A stretch of DNA of 64,000 nucleotides from NCBI RefSeq assembly GCF_032884065.1, contig NC_088872.1, positions 8,865,493 through 8,929,492 of the forward strand, written 5' to 3'. Below the pieces are notes generated by a model that was not told the origin of the DNA, did no database searches, and saw nothing but the letters and a program-made list of their open reading frames with translations. The stretch comes from Artemia franciscana (lineage: Eukaryota; Arthropoda; Branchiopoda; Anostraca; Artemiidae). The position numbers were made by a program, and so were the translations under genes. Shown piece by piece: positions 51,626 through 62,070 of this stretch. Positions within the stretch are counted from its first letter, which is position 1. The number at the start of each line of letters is the position of its first letter.

Positions 51626-52429
51626 GTCGAAAATATGAGTTAGTCAAAATTAAAAGATACTACCGCTTAAATAGGTCAGTATGTGGTATTCGATGGCTTA
51701 AGTTCCGAATGTAAACGTAAAACTAGCCTAAGCTTTACCGTAGCGTTGCTGGGTGCTTCAGATTCGGGATGGGGGTTGAAAACTACAAGTTTTGTTAAAA
51801 CAAGAAGCAATCACTTCAAATATACGGATTAGGAGCAATTGATTCTTCTGATTCTAAAAACGCACGTATATGCATACAAATATGATCTGGTTGGGGTCTA
51901 AAATCGAAGATGGTGGAAGAAAGTTTTTCGAGTCGCGCGAGGTACATGATCCCGGTTTAACAAGCTGGATTGGAGTAATTAGTGCAGCAGTTTTAAAAAT
52001 CATTCTGTCATTCCGACATTAGCCTAATAGTAGTACAGTCTGTACAGTACCAATTGCTTAAGTTTGATACCAAGACGCGTCCGATTTGTGGCCTTTGTTT
52101 ACGTTTGATAAACCAAAATCAGTTAAATACTTGTGAACTCTTCGTCTCTTTATGTATTATAAATGAATAAAAAGAAGCTAAACGGACGAATTGAAGCATT
52201 TAAGAATTATACTTTCATCAGGAACACAGAGATCCATCGAATCTTCTGGTAAAAAAAAAAAAAAAAAAATCACCTGTTCAGCAATTAAAGCACTTTGATT
52301 TGCAGCAGCATTTTGATTTGACAGTTAAAATTTTATTTGACAATTGAAGCACTTAAAGTTAAGGTCAAATTTTCTGCAGTGGCACCTTCTTTTTTGCAAC
52401 CACAGCGTACTGTCTCGCGAGAAACTTTT

Positions 52430-53150
52430 GACACTGGCAGAAGGGAACTTAGACAATTAGGATGTCACTTTCCATCGGTGCTTTTGACCCAGCCAAAGTC
52501 AGAAAAACTGAGAAGGCTGGATATTCATTCCAGGCTGTGGCTCCACTCATGACCTGCCTGTAGTACAGCTCCAAAGATATGTTGTAAAAGTGAAGCACTA
52601 GCTGGAGGAAGTCTCCACATGTTCTTGGTCTACTGTCGTAGAAAATATTCATTCCTAAATTCATTCACGTGATCGCAGTCTTGTTTTATGTCATATGTCT
52701 TCATTACAAAGTGTTTATGGTCGTGTACATTCAGTTCTGTCACTTAGGAAGGCTGGTTTGTCAGTTGAAGAAAAGTCTCCGTCAGTCCTGGCATATTTTG
52801 CCAAGTCGCAAAGAACTGCTTTTTTGAGTGGTGGATAAAATGGAAAATGGTATTACATCATATAATGCCTGGAAGAACGAAAGTGCCTGTGATTTCGTCA
52901 GCTCAAGCGATCGAACTATTTTGTGAATGGGAACTAGCTTCAGGTTGGTACCGACACAGAACGCAATAAAAAGCTTGGATATGCTAATGCGATCATGCAA
53001 GAAGTCGCAATCACAATCACGTCTGTGTCAACCGCTCGTATGAGAATCGACGCATGTCCTTGCAAGACTGCGTCACAAGCGTGAAGCAAATGGCGGGTGT
53101 CAGCCTCTTCGTGTGAACATAACTGGATGAGGTTCTGCTCTTTGAATGCT
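52430..53150 (-). pseudogene. Relic of a multicopy animal gene family (SHEEADTR...VDTDV)
   Basis: The - strand frames, with stops and shifts, read QLCSHEEADTRHLLHACDAV then LQGHASILIRAVDTDVIVIA (53130-53010). KKQFFATWQNMPGLTETFLQ and LTNQPSLVTELNVHDHKHFV follow (about 52820-52700). Then come DHVNEFRNEYFLRQ and WRLPPASASLLQHIFGAVLQ. I recall a large uncharacterised repeat-like family in many invertebrates and fish with the order EADTR..H, DTDVVV, KK.AW....PGLT...LQL, VNEAR, PPT.AAL.EH. Its function is unknown to me, and the VDTDV box resembles nuclease-fold motifs. Stops show this copy is dead. Confidence 0.6.
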
Positions 53151-53189
53151 TGGTTAGCTTATATGATTTTTGGACTATTGGTAACAAAA

Positions 53190-54200
53190 TGGCTACCCCA
53201 CAATTTCAACAGAGATCGTTTCAGGAAAAGAGGATGTCAGGGAGGGGGGCTAGTTGCTCTCCGTCTTGTTTGACACTTAAAAGGAACTAGTACTATACAT
53301 TTCAAATTAAATGAGCATCTTCTAAAGCTCACACGATAACCCCTTCCATAAAAACATTATATGACTCAGGAGCATAACTTACAACCCTAGCGCTGAGGAC
53401 TGTAGGGTGGGGGTCGTCCTTCTCGAAGACATAATTTCCAGACCTTTCAACTACACTGAACAAAATGGATATCTCAAAATTCTGATTGGATGTATTTTGG
53501 TAATTGATGGATGTGTGTATGGGGGAGGGGTGTCTTGTTGCCCTCCAATCACTTTTGACTGTTAAAAAAGGTCCTTTAGATTTACAATCGAATGATCATT
53601 TTTGAAATTTCTGCCCCTAGGGCATTGTTTACAACTCTTGCCCTGAGGGTTGGGGAGGGGTTGTCATCCTTAAAGACATAATTTCTGGACCTTTTAACTG
53701 CACTGAACAAAACAGCTATCTGAAAATTCTTAAAAGGGTCTATTTAAAGGGCATTAGCCCCCTCAATTTATAATCAAATGAGCCTTTTTCAAAGTTTCTA
53801 CAACAGCAAATGGCCATCTCAAAATTTTGAGCAAATACATTTCGGGAAAATATGAGGCATGTGTGGGGCATCCAAACCTCCGACCACTCTGAATCTTAAC
53901 AGAGGCACTTGAACTTCTGATTACCAGTCCAATGAGCCCCCTCCCAGGTTTATACTATAACCCCTTTTATAGAAACCTTATATACCCCAAGGGCATAACT
54001 TACAACCCTTGCCCTGAGGGCTGTAAAGGGGAGGGAATTGTCATTCTCAAATACATAATTTCCGGACCTTTCAACTACGTTGAACAAAACGACTATCTCA
54101 AAATTTTGATTGGATGTGTTTGGAGGGATGGTGGGCGTGGGAGAGGGATTACTTGCCCTCCAATCACCCTCGACTATTAAAAAGAGCACTGACTAAGAAT
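53190..54200 (+). repeat. Cluster of diverged repeats, about 3 copies
   Basis: ACATAATTTCCAGACCTTTC (about 53440) followed by AACTACACTGAACAAAATGG has close parallels near 53680 and 54050. Each is followed by ATCTCAAAATTCTGATTGG-like sequence and GTTGCCCTCCAATCAC. CCCTGAGGG-type phrases precede each. It resembles the GC-rich middle of the foldback family. Overlapping open frames on both strands have no credible product. Confidence 0.75.
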
Positions 54201-54309
54201 GAGCCCTTTCCAAAGTTTCTACGACAAGTCCTTCGATACAAAGTGCCCTGGTCTAAGACCAAAAACAAATAAATAAATAAATAACGAACTGTCCCCACAT
54301 CGCGCTTTA

Positions 54310-54368
54310 CTGAGGCAGCACTATTGCGCTGCCTCAGTCATAGGCAGCACTATTGCGCTGCCTATGAC
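54310..54368. repeat. Twin perfect hairpins with identical loops
   Basis: Hairpin 1: CTGAGGCAGC (54310-54319) pairs with GCTGCCTCAG (54328-54337). Hairpin 2: GTCATAGGCAGC (54337-54348) pairs with GCTGCCTATGAC (54357-54368). Both loops are ACTATTGC. Both share the inner stem GGCAGC/GCTGCC but differ in the outer pairs. Confidence 0.97.
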
Positions 54369-55117
54369 TTCTGCTCTATTTGGGTTTCATCTATCTATTG
54401 ATAGTTATTTGCGATAGTTTTACACTCGGAAGATTAGTTGACTTTATTTCTGCTCATTCTTCGTTGAAAGAAAATATTTTTTCTTTGAAAAAAATAATTT
54501 GAGGCAAACATTTTTTAAACTAATAACAGAAAAGGTAGGGTTACCGAATTTACATTGAATCCATAAAAATAAAATAAAAACAACAACAAAATAACGATAA
54601 GGCAAAAAGCCTATAAGTCAACATGGGTAAATTTTGAAAAAAAAGATATATTTCAAACATGAATTTAAGACAGGATTTCTGGGGATAATTTTAGACTTAA
54701 GGCGGCTTTGGTTGTTCTAAACAAAGCGAGTTTTTAAATTAAAAATCTAAATGTTCATACATATTATCCATAAATAATTTTACAAGGCAGGGTCCTAGGG
54801 CCCCGTTAGGACTAAAACACCTATACCTCCAGTTGTAATTATGTTATTATACAGTATCTGAAAGTTGTTATAGATATGTAGAAAGTAATACTAATTGGCT
54901 AACAACTCTACAACAAATATAGATTCTTTTTGTGTGTATATTTCGTTTTATATTATTGTTTTACGAGACAACTCAGATAAAATATAAAACTCTAGGATTA
55001 GAATTATTAAAGAAGAAAAATTGATTATTAATAATCAGGCACTAGAATTTTCAAACTCAAGAAAAATAATAAAGAACACAAGGATCGAAAATGTAGACAG
55101 ACTCCTCTTCATTTTCC

Positions 55118-55194
55118 TTAATTTAAATGTTTGTATTTTGTGAACAGGTTGTACAATACTCGCAATGTTGACTTCAAATCAAGGTTGACAATAT
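55118..55194 (-). CDS. parvin: Parvin, last coding exon and stop
   Basis: On the - strand an acceptor CTTCAG lies just before 55194. The first two bases (AT) complete the Asp codon left by the previous exon (PE|D). It then encodes IVNLDLKSTLRVLYNLFTKY and KHLN, with TAA at 55120-55118. DIVN.DLKSTLRVLYNLFTKY is the almost invariant end of parvins. The intron to the previous exon is 2744 bp. The first - strand AATAAA I found downstream is at 54448-54443, about 670 nt away, so the true 3' end is uncertain. The gene converges on GAD. Confidence 0.95.
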
Positions 55195-55970
55195 CTGAAG
55201 AAAAGAAGGTAAGAAATTAGGGAGAATCAAAGTCCAGAGAACGGAGTACATGCAATAGATCAGCAGGGGTATACAGATATTCCAGTAAAAGTTAAGGAAG
55301 TTACTCTGGCTATAAGCATAAAGGAAAAACTCTTAAGAAGCTTTCGCACTGCGTACGTTATTTCCTATGCTAAGTGAATAGGTTACGTTACGCTAATAGT
55401 TTTTCACACTAGCCTAACATAAACTTCCCTAAAAACATCACAATCATCATAAGCACAGTATTTAAAATTAAAAAATGCAGAACAGACCCCCAGATTCAAC
55501 TTCTGATCGTGCGTAGAAGACTTTGTACGAAATATTTATTAATCATTCGAAATTTTCAAAATTTAGGTTCAAAACTATGTTGAAAATAATAAAAATTTAT
55601 TAACTATTCCTAAAGATATCTCATTTTGTTGCTGTGATCTTTTCCATAATGTAAAACCAACACAAAATATAAAACAAATAAGTAGAGCTTGAAGAAACAA
55701 TTTTGTAATTCTATGAATAATATTAATTAACAATTGAATTCCCAGGAATTATTGCAGACATTCAAGCTTATTTAAATCTTATTCAGTATATACTTTAGTA
55801 CGTTGTACACTTCGAAATGTTAATATTTTCTTTTTAACGCTCTTACCCTTGCTAATTCACTTGCTTGCAACAATTTTATTACACATAATGTCCCTATAAT
55901 AAAACGGTCTGGAATTTCTATATGTAGGTTCATTGACAGCATCTGGCGTAAATTTAATTGTGACACCAAG

Positions 55971-56405
55971 GATAAAGCTGGTTACAGAAAAAGTGTTGCA
56001 AATCGACGTCGTTTTAACAGGTGCGGTCTCACCAAACTGTACTGTGGTTTTTGTGGTTTTGCTTTTTGTGAAATCATTTTTAGAGCGTAAATACACAACA
56101 AGCTTATATTTGCACTTAGACGTTCCTTTTCATTAAAAATTTAACTCTCGGTCTTTCCTGTATTTTTAGGATATGTATATAGTAGAGTATGTTTCAGCTA
56201 ACCAAATTAAACAACATTTTATTTTTAATGTCTTTGGCATTGGCTTGTATAGGATTCATCGGATGTGAGCCCGGATTCATTTTTGAATCAATAGCAAAGA
56301 TAAAGCTGGTTACGGAAAAATTGTTGCAAACCGACGTCATTTAAAAGGCACGGTCTCACCAAACTGCACTGTATTTTTTCTGGTTGTGGTTTTTGTGATC
56401 ATGCT
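55971..56405 (+). repeat. Spaced direct repeat, about 105 bp x 2
   Basis: GATAAAGCTGGTTACAGAAA to CACCAAACTGTACTG near 55971-56043 recurs as GATAAAGCTGGTTACGGAAA to CACCAAACTGCACTG near 56298-56370, each followed by TGGTTTTTGTG. The offset is about 327 bp. Confidence 0.85.
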
Positions 56406-57831
56406 ATTACTTTAATTTATGCTGTCATTTTATTATAATACATTTTTCCTCTTTCCTTTTTGATATTTCAACTTTTGTATAATGTAATATAGTTAGTAAA
56501 TTGTGATGCCTTTTATTAAGCCTGATCTAGTTCTTTTTTCTACTGCTGAATAGTTATTCTTCTACTTCTTCCAGCATCTACTGTACGTTCTTCCCTACTT
56601 CTACTGCACTAGCTGCCTTGTTGCCCACATAAATGTATATGAGCAGCCTTACGATTCTTCTGTTGAGATGCTTTTCAATTAAAGACAGTTTGTTAGAAAA
56701 GGGTTGTTTCCACACGCTTTAATTCCTATACATTTTCAAGATTGGTGTAAAAGTTATCTTATGCTGTAGATTGAAGCCAAAAAAAAGATGCTTCTAGGAA
56801 TTAGCTTATAAGAAAATATGAGAAAACATGAATTTGAAATACTTCTATAAAGAACGACTTAAAGAAAATAGCAATATCCCCCCCCCAATCTCATCCCTAA
56901 ATTTGCCTCATTGCTGTACATTTTCTATGCAATAAATTACGATGTTTTCTGGAAAGTTGGCTAGCCTTGAGCCTCACCCCCTTGTGATAGGTAAAAACAA
57001 GTATTAGCTTATATTTTGGAGTTGTAGGTTATATAAGGATTAACTATTGAGATTATTTTCCGACTACAACTTTATATGCCACAATTTTGCTTAAAGCACC
57101 AAGGACAACAAAATGAATATCATTTCTTATGCCCCCTGAACTCATCTTAGAGCTATTCATATCTGAAAACAACAACTTTCTAAGATTTTTCTTATGGCTG
57201 TTTCTAAATTAAGGAGTTTTTATGGCAGTAACACATATCCGTCAGTGTTGCAACGTTAAACCGTAAAAATAAACAAGCAAGGTTAATTAGTTAATTTTGA
57301 CATCACTAATCGTCCGAAGAAATGCAAACATTAACAATTAGCTGATTCCCAAATACAACCATTCTTGCAGAGGAAAGTCACGCCTTCTTAAGCTGTTTGT
57401 TGTCTTACGAATTATTTTTTTTCGCTCACTGTTTACTTTTTTTCTTAATTTGTCCCCCGATACTACCCAAACCTGCATAAATGCATACGGGGGTTTATTT
57501 CATTTCATAACATGGCTGCTACTACAAGTTTTCACTTAACCAATTGAAACAATTAGATTTTATGTCAAGAGTTTAAATCTGATTTACATGTGGAGTTGCT
57601 CAGTAGGTACGCTTTCGAAAAAGATCAACTATATTTTCAGTGGGTTATTTTTCTGTATTTTTTCTATTGTTTTGGGGTTTTATATTGTAGTGTTTCGTTG
57701 TTTATTTTTATGTTGGTTTCGGTAAATTGTCTCATGCTCCATACTCTTTTTCTTTCTTTTTAGCACATCCTCACAAGCTCTGCTTTTGTTGTGCTGTTAT
57801 ATAAAAAAATATTATTTTCAATAAAACTGCT

Positions 57832-57870
<39 letters not shown>
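57832..57870. repeat. (CTA)n microsatellite
   Basis: About 13 CTA triplets following TTCAATAAAACTGCT. It lies about 70 bp past the donor of the parvin exon at 57939. An AATAAA just before it suggests a retroelement 3' tail, but the body (about 57640-57830) was not identified. Confidence 0.9.
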
Positions 57871-57938
57871 TTAAGACAACTTCAGGGTCTGTATTAATTT
57901 AGTGTAAATAAAATACCAAATTAAAAATAAATACATAC

Positions 57939-58182
57939 CTTCTGGTCTGGCCTTTGGTTTAGGAAGTCCTGCTTCATTCATGAGCTCAAAAGCAAAAGCA
58001 ACATTGTGAATCTTTTGGTCGTTTGTCCGTGGAGTCAAATGAAATTCGTGAAGAGGTACGAAATAACCTTCGAGGAGCCCCATCAACAGAACCAAGTTAA
58101 CACCATCGCAGAATTGTTCGTCTAAATTTATTACTTCCAAATTGATTTTCATGAGATGCTTATTAACAAATGTTTCCAGAGA
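57939..58182 (-). CDS. parvin: Parvin, penultimate coding exon (second CH domain)
   Basis: Parvins link integrin-linked kinase to actin at focal adhesions and muscle attachments, using two calponin-homology (CH) domains. On the - strand an acceptor TTTGTTTCAG precedes 58182 and a donor GAAG|GTATGT follows 57939. The 244 nt encode 81 residues plus one base: SLETFVNKHLMKINLEVINL, DEQFCDGVNLVLLMGLLEGY, FVPLHEFHLTPRTNDQKIHN, VAFAFELMNEAGLPKPKARP and E. FVNKHL.K.NLEV, Q..DGV.LVLLMGLLEGYFVPL and KP(K/R)PRPE are parvin CH2 signatures. An ATG-started reading continuing to 58212 runs into the acceptor region and is not preferred. The next upstream exon (DLF..APDKLNVVKK in other parvins) was not found up to the window end, so that intron exceeds 5.8 kb. 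Confidence 0.94.
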
Positions 58183-59248
58183 CTGAAACAAATTTAGAAT
58201 AATTTCAGGCATAAACTAGGGCTTCGCTTCCAAGAGTGACAAACCCAGACAACAAGGCTACTTTTATGCTTTGAAGGGTCATTGGTCAGGAAAGTACACT
58301 GAGTCAAAACAGAGTAACTTCAAATGACTTAAAATGTTGAAATTACCTTAACCTTAATGGCGTGAAAGTACCCACTGGGCTCTCACATTGAAATGAATCT
58401 TAATAATTCCTTTGATATTCCACGCAGTAAAACTACAAAGAACTGCCATAATATTTGCTATGTAGGGCAACCAAAAATAGCAACAACAACCAAATATAGC
58501 AACGTATATCGGCAATACATCCCCATACATGGTCAAGCAAATATAAACGGGCAACCATACAACATACATGGACAACCAAATATAGCAACAACAACAACAA
58601 GAAATAGAGTAAAAATCATATTCTCTTAGGATTTACTTAAAAAATTTTGCAGAAAATAATGAAAGAAATACAAACATTTGCCTTACTTCCCAGAAGGGAA
58701 GAAATAAATACACAAATGTAAACAGGCTTAATTTTGAACCCACTTGCTTAAACATTTGTTGAAAATGGGGTTTGTTGACATTGACAAAATTTTACAATTT
58801 TTGTCATGTTACTTCTCGGAACATTTTAAGAGTTAAATATCACTACTACTACAACTAACAACCACTCACTGCAGCATCATGCCGTCTGAGGCCAACACAC
58901 CTGGGCAAGCTCCTCCTTCACTATAATCTACTGAAAACTTTACTCGTTAAACGCTCCTATAGAGCTCCCTTTTCCTTTAAATTCTTTCTTATGAACATTT
59001 CCATCCCATCCGGGGACAGCATACTTTTTGTCTAGACCGAAAAAGCACGATCGTTGGCAATATGCCAATCTTTATCAATAAAACATGGCCTAACCGCCTT
59101 AAACATTCTTTTATTACAGCCGAAAAAAGTGGAATCGAACCAGGTTACAGCTTACTATTCGGTATACGATCAGTCCTATTAGTACCTAGAACTACTCTTA
59201 GACATTTTCACTGAATATATCAAACAAATCTATCTTTCAAAGTCCCTA

Positions 59249-59999
59249 GGCTTCAGAGCCATGCTTGACCAGTCATTACTGTGGCTTCAGAGTCATGCTT
59301 GACCAGTCATTACTGTGGCTTCAGAGCCATGCTTGACTAGTCATTACTGTGGCTTCAGAGCCATGCTTTACCAGTCATTACTGTGGCTTCAGAGGCATGC
59401 TTGACCAGTCTTTACTGTGGCTTCAGAGCCACGCTTGACCAGTCATTACTGTGGCTTCAGAGCCATGCTTGACCAGTCATTACTGCGGCTTCAGAGCCAC
59501 GCTTGACCAGTCATTACTGTGGCTTCAGAGCCATGCTTGACCAGTCATTACTGCGGCTTCAGAGCCATGCTTTACCAGTCATTACAGTGGGTTCTGACGC
59601 ATGCTTGACCAGTCATTACTGTTGCTTCAGAGGCATGCTTGACCAGTCATTACAGTGGCTTTAGAGTCATGCTTGACCAGTCATTACTATAGCTTCAGAG
59701 CCATGCTTGACCAGTCATTACTGTGGCTTCAGAGCCATGCTTTACCAGTCATTACTGTGGCTTCAGAGTCATGCTTGACCAGTCATTACTGCGGCTTCAG
59801 AGCCATGCTTGACCCGTCATTACTGTGGCTTCAGAGCCATGCTTAACCAGTCATTACTGTGGCTTCAGAGCCATGCTTGACCAGTCATTATTGTGGCTTC
59901 AGAGCCATGCTTGACCATTCATTACTGTGGCTTCAGAGTCATGCTTGACCAGTCGTTACTGAGGCTTCACGGCCATGCTTGACCAGTCATTACTGTGGT
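59249..59999 (+). repeat. Minisatellite, 34 bp x about 22, derived from LINE codons
   Basis: The unit is CTTCAGAGCCATGCTTGACC followed by AGTCATTACTGTGG (34 bp). Its complement begins CCACAGTAATGACT, matching the LINE codons for ATVMT, and ends AGCATGGCTCTGAAG, matching GSEAW. Both are joined out of their normal spacing. Because 34 is not a multiple of 3, any frame cycles through three readings; the open frame at 59655-59846 is such an artefact. Confidence 0.97.
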
Positions 60000-60799
60000 T
60001 TTTAGTAATTTAATATTAGCTGGCAGAATTCTCTTCAAATTCTTTTCAACTTTTTTTTTTTACTACAAAAAAACACACTGTGGCTTGGCTATTCCACGTC
60101 TTACATTTACACTGCATCCACTACTTTTATAAATAATACTACCCATGCAAGTGAAACTACCCTGATTTTTTCGTCACCTAACATTACATCTTCACCCTCA
60201 TTAATTCCTAGTCGAAGCGACTTCATCTTCTTAATATAAATTTCCGATCCTCTTCTTTCGCTTTGAAAGCTCAAAACATCCTAAAAATCATTCATTTCAC
60301 TAACATTTGTATATAAAACACTCATATTTGTCCCTACGCTCCGTAATATTATCCGTGTGTTTTAATCTGATATAGAGACTTAAGTTGTCTATGTGTCTTT
60401 GTATTTGCTTTTTTTCTTTCTATTTAGTGTAATTTACTCCGCTTTTTTGTTTAAAAGCGGGTTATAGATAAATAATTATTAGTCAAATCTTTTGCACAAT
60501 CTAAGTCTAGAAGAGTATTGCCTTCCCATTTGATAACATCGTCACCTATAGCTATTGTTGTGTTTCATAGAACAAATTCAATCAAAAAAATTCATATAAA
60601 CGGTAGTAGGGCACTGTCTAGATAAGCCCTTTATTCCCAACCGAACAAAATACTAGCCTCCCTATTAACTGCAGCAGTCTTATTCTCGTTCATATTCCTT
60701 TAATCTACTTATTTGGCATATATCCGAAAGGTAGGATATTCATAAATGATTTTCTATCAGGGGAATTAAATGTCTGTTCGTAATGAATAAAAGGTAAAA

Positions 60800-61045
60800 A
60801 AATAAAAGGGTAAAGACAATGGCATTGGACTTTACAGTCTCTACCAGCGGTGCTGATCTCCGTTTCTTCGCCCTTCAGCCAGGAAGCGTAATGGGGGAGG
60901 GTAATGACCAACCATCCTGTGCTTTTGCACACCTTTTGTGTTTACCTTTTCCAGATTTCTCCAGGTACCCATTTAGAGCTGGGTCGACTCTAGCTGAGTT
61001 TATAGAGTCAAGCCATTGCAACCCGTCCAATCAATAAAACATATG
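60800..61045 (-). repeat. SINE-like repeat, copy 1
   Basis: Contains TTTACAGTCTCTACCAGCGG, CAGATTTCTCCAGGTACCCA and TTTAGAGCTGGGTCGACTCT, the inverse of copy 2. It lacks the box-B-like head. It interrupts the LINE relic. The open frames on both strands here are not genes. Confidence 0.8.
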
Positions 61046-61324
61046 ATTAAAAGGGTTTAAGCCTCAGTCACTTCTCAATTATTAATCTAATAGTAGAAAC
61101 TGGGTCAATGTATGCTTTTTCCTTCCTAAGACCACACTGTTCTTCTCTTAAAACCTTAACTTTATCTACAGCGTCTGTTAGTCTAAGAAGCACCATCATA
61201 CTAAGGAATATGCTTCCTACAGAAAATATGCCAATACCTCAGTAATTACCATACTCACTCTTAAAACCTTTTTTTATAAAGGGGTTGAATTTAAATTTTT
61301 CTAAAATGACATCCTAAACTGAAA

Positions 61325-61600
61325 TCCTATGTCTTAGAGGGCAAGGATTCGAGTCCGCGTGTTACTGGTTTTTGGTTTGGAAGCGGGATCGGTGGCGTAA
61401 CGCAATAATTTCAGCCAGAGTCAACCCACCTCTAAATGGGTACCTAGAGAAATCTGGGGAAGGTAAACAGGAAGAACGTGCAAAAGCACAAAATGACCCC
61501 CCCCCCTTGCACTTCCTGGTTGAAGGGTCATACAACGGAGATGAGCACCGCTGGTAAGGACTGTAAACTCCAGTGCCGTATTTTTCTTTTTTTAAAGGAC
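61325..61600 (+). repeat. SINE-like repeat, copy 2, with tRNA-like box B
   Basis: GGATTCGAGTCC (about 61345-61356) fits the pol III box B. The body has TGGGTACCTAGAGAAATCTG, CACCGCTGGTAAGGACTGTA and AACTCCAGTGCCGT, then a T-rich stretch. It is inverted relative to copy 1 at about 80% identity by eye. Confidence 0.75.
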
Positions 61601-62048
61601 CAGGTTCTTCCCCCTTTTCAAAAGTCATATCCATAATCCTCAGTAATTTTATCTTTATAAAAATATATTTTATAATTTATAAAATTATAATTATATAAAA
61701 TTATAATTTATAAAATTTATATTTATATCTTTATTTCAAAAACTTAGTTGCCACACTGTCGAAATCTGAGGCCTTATTAATTTTCAATCCTTTTCATACT
61801 GATTCTAACACCCCTCCAAAATTAAATCTTCCTTCACTTCCGAACTGTCAATTTTTCTATATTCTTTTTTATATCATTTCATACAACTTTATCCCAGTTT
61901 CACACATTCTCAAAATTTTCGACACATCCCTTTTTAACACTTTCCTCATTACAGAGCCCCGTTCCTCTCTTTAACTCGGACAAATCAAAACTGGATTTGT
62001 CCGAGTTTCATTCCACAATGTGAGTACCATCTAAACTTACCTTAGCAT

Positions 62049-62070
62049 AATAATAATAATAATAATAAAT
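62049..62070. repeat. (TAA)n microsatellite
   Basis: About seven TAA triplets after TACCTTAGCA. A second short tract at about 62552-62572 follows the same phrase ACTAGCATAA. Both lie just after a copied ATGTGAGTACCATCT segment, which also occurs near 62907. Confidence 0.85.

Larger units (their letters stand above)
55195..57938. other. Last parvin intron (2744 bp)
   Basis: AT-rich. It holds a direct repeat (55971-56075 and 56298-56405), a TAC-type microsatellite (57832-57870) and no other recognised feature. Confidence 0.75.

Noticed and set aside
53932..54189. Overlapping open frames on opposite strands
   Set aside because: Low-information translation of a repeat, with no conserved motifs.
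60705..61634. Several 60-90 residue open frames on both strands
   Set aside because: All fall in the inverted SINE-like copies.
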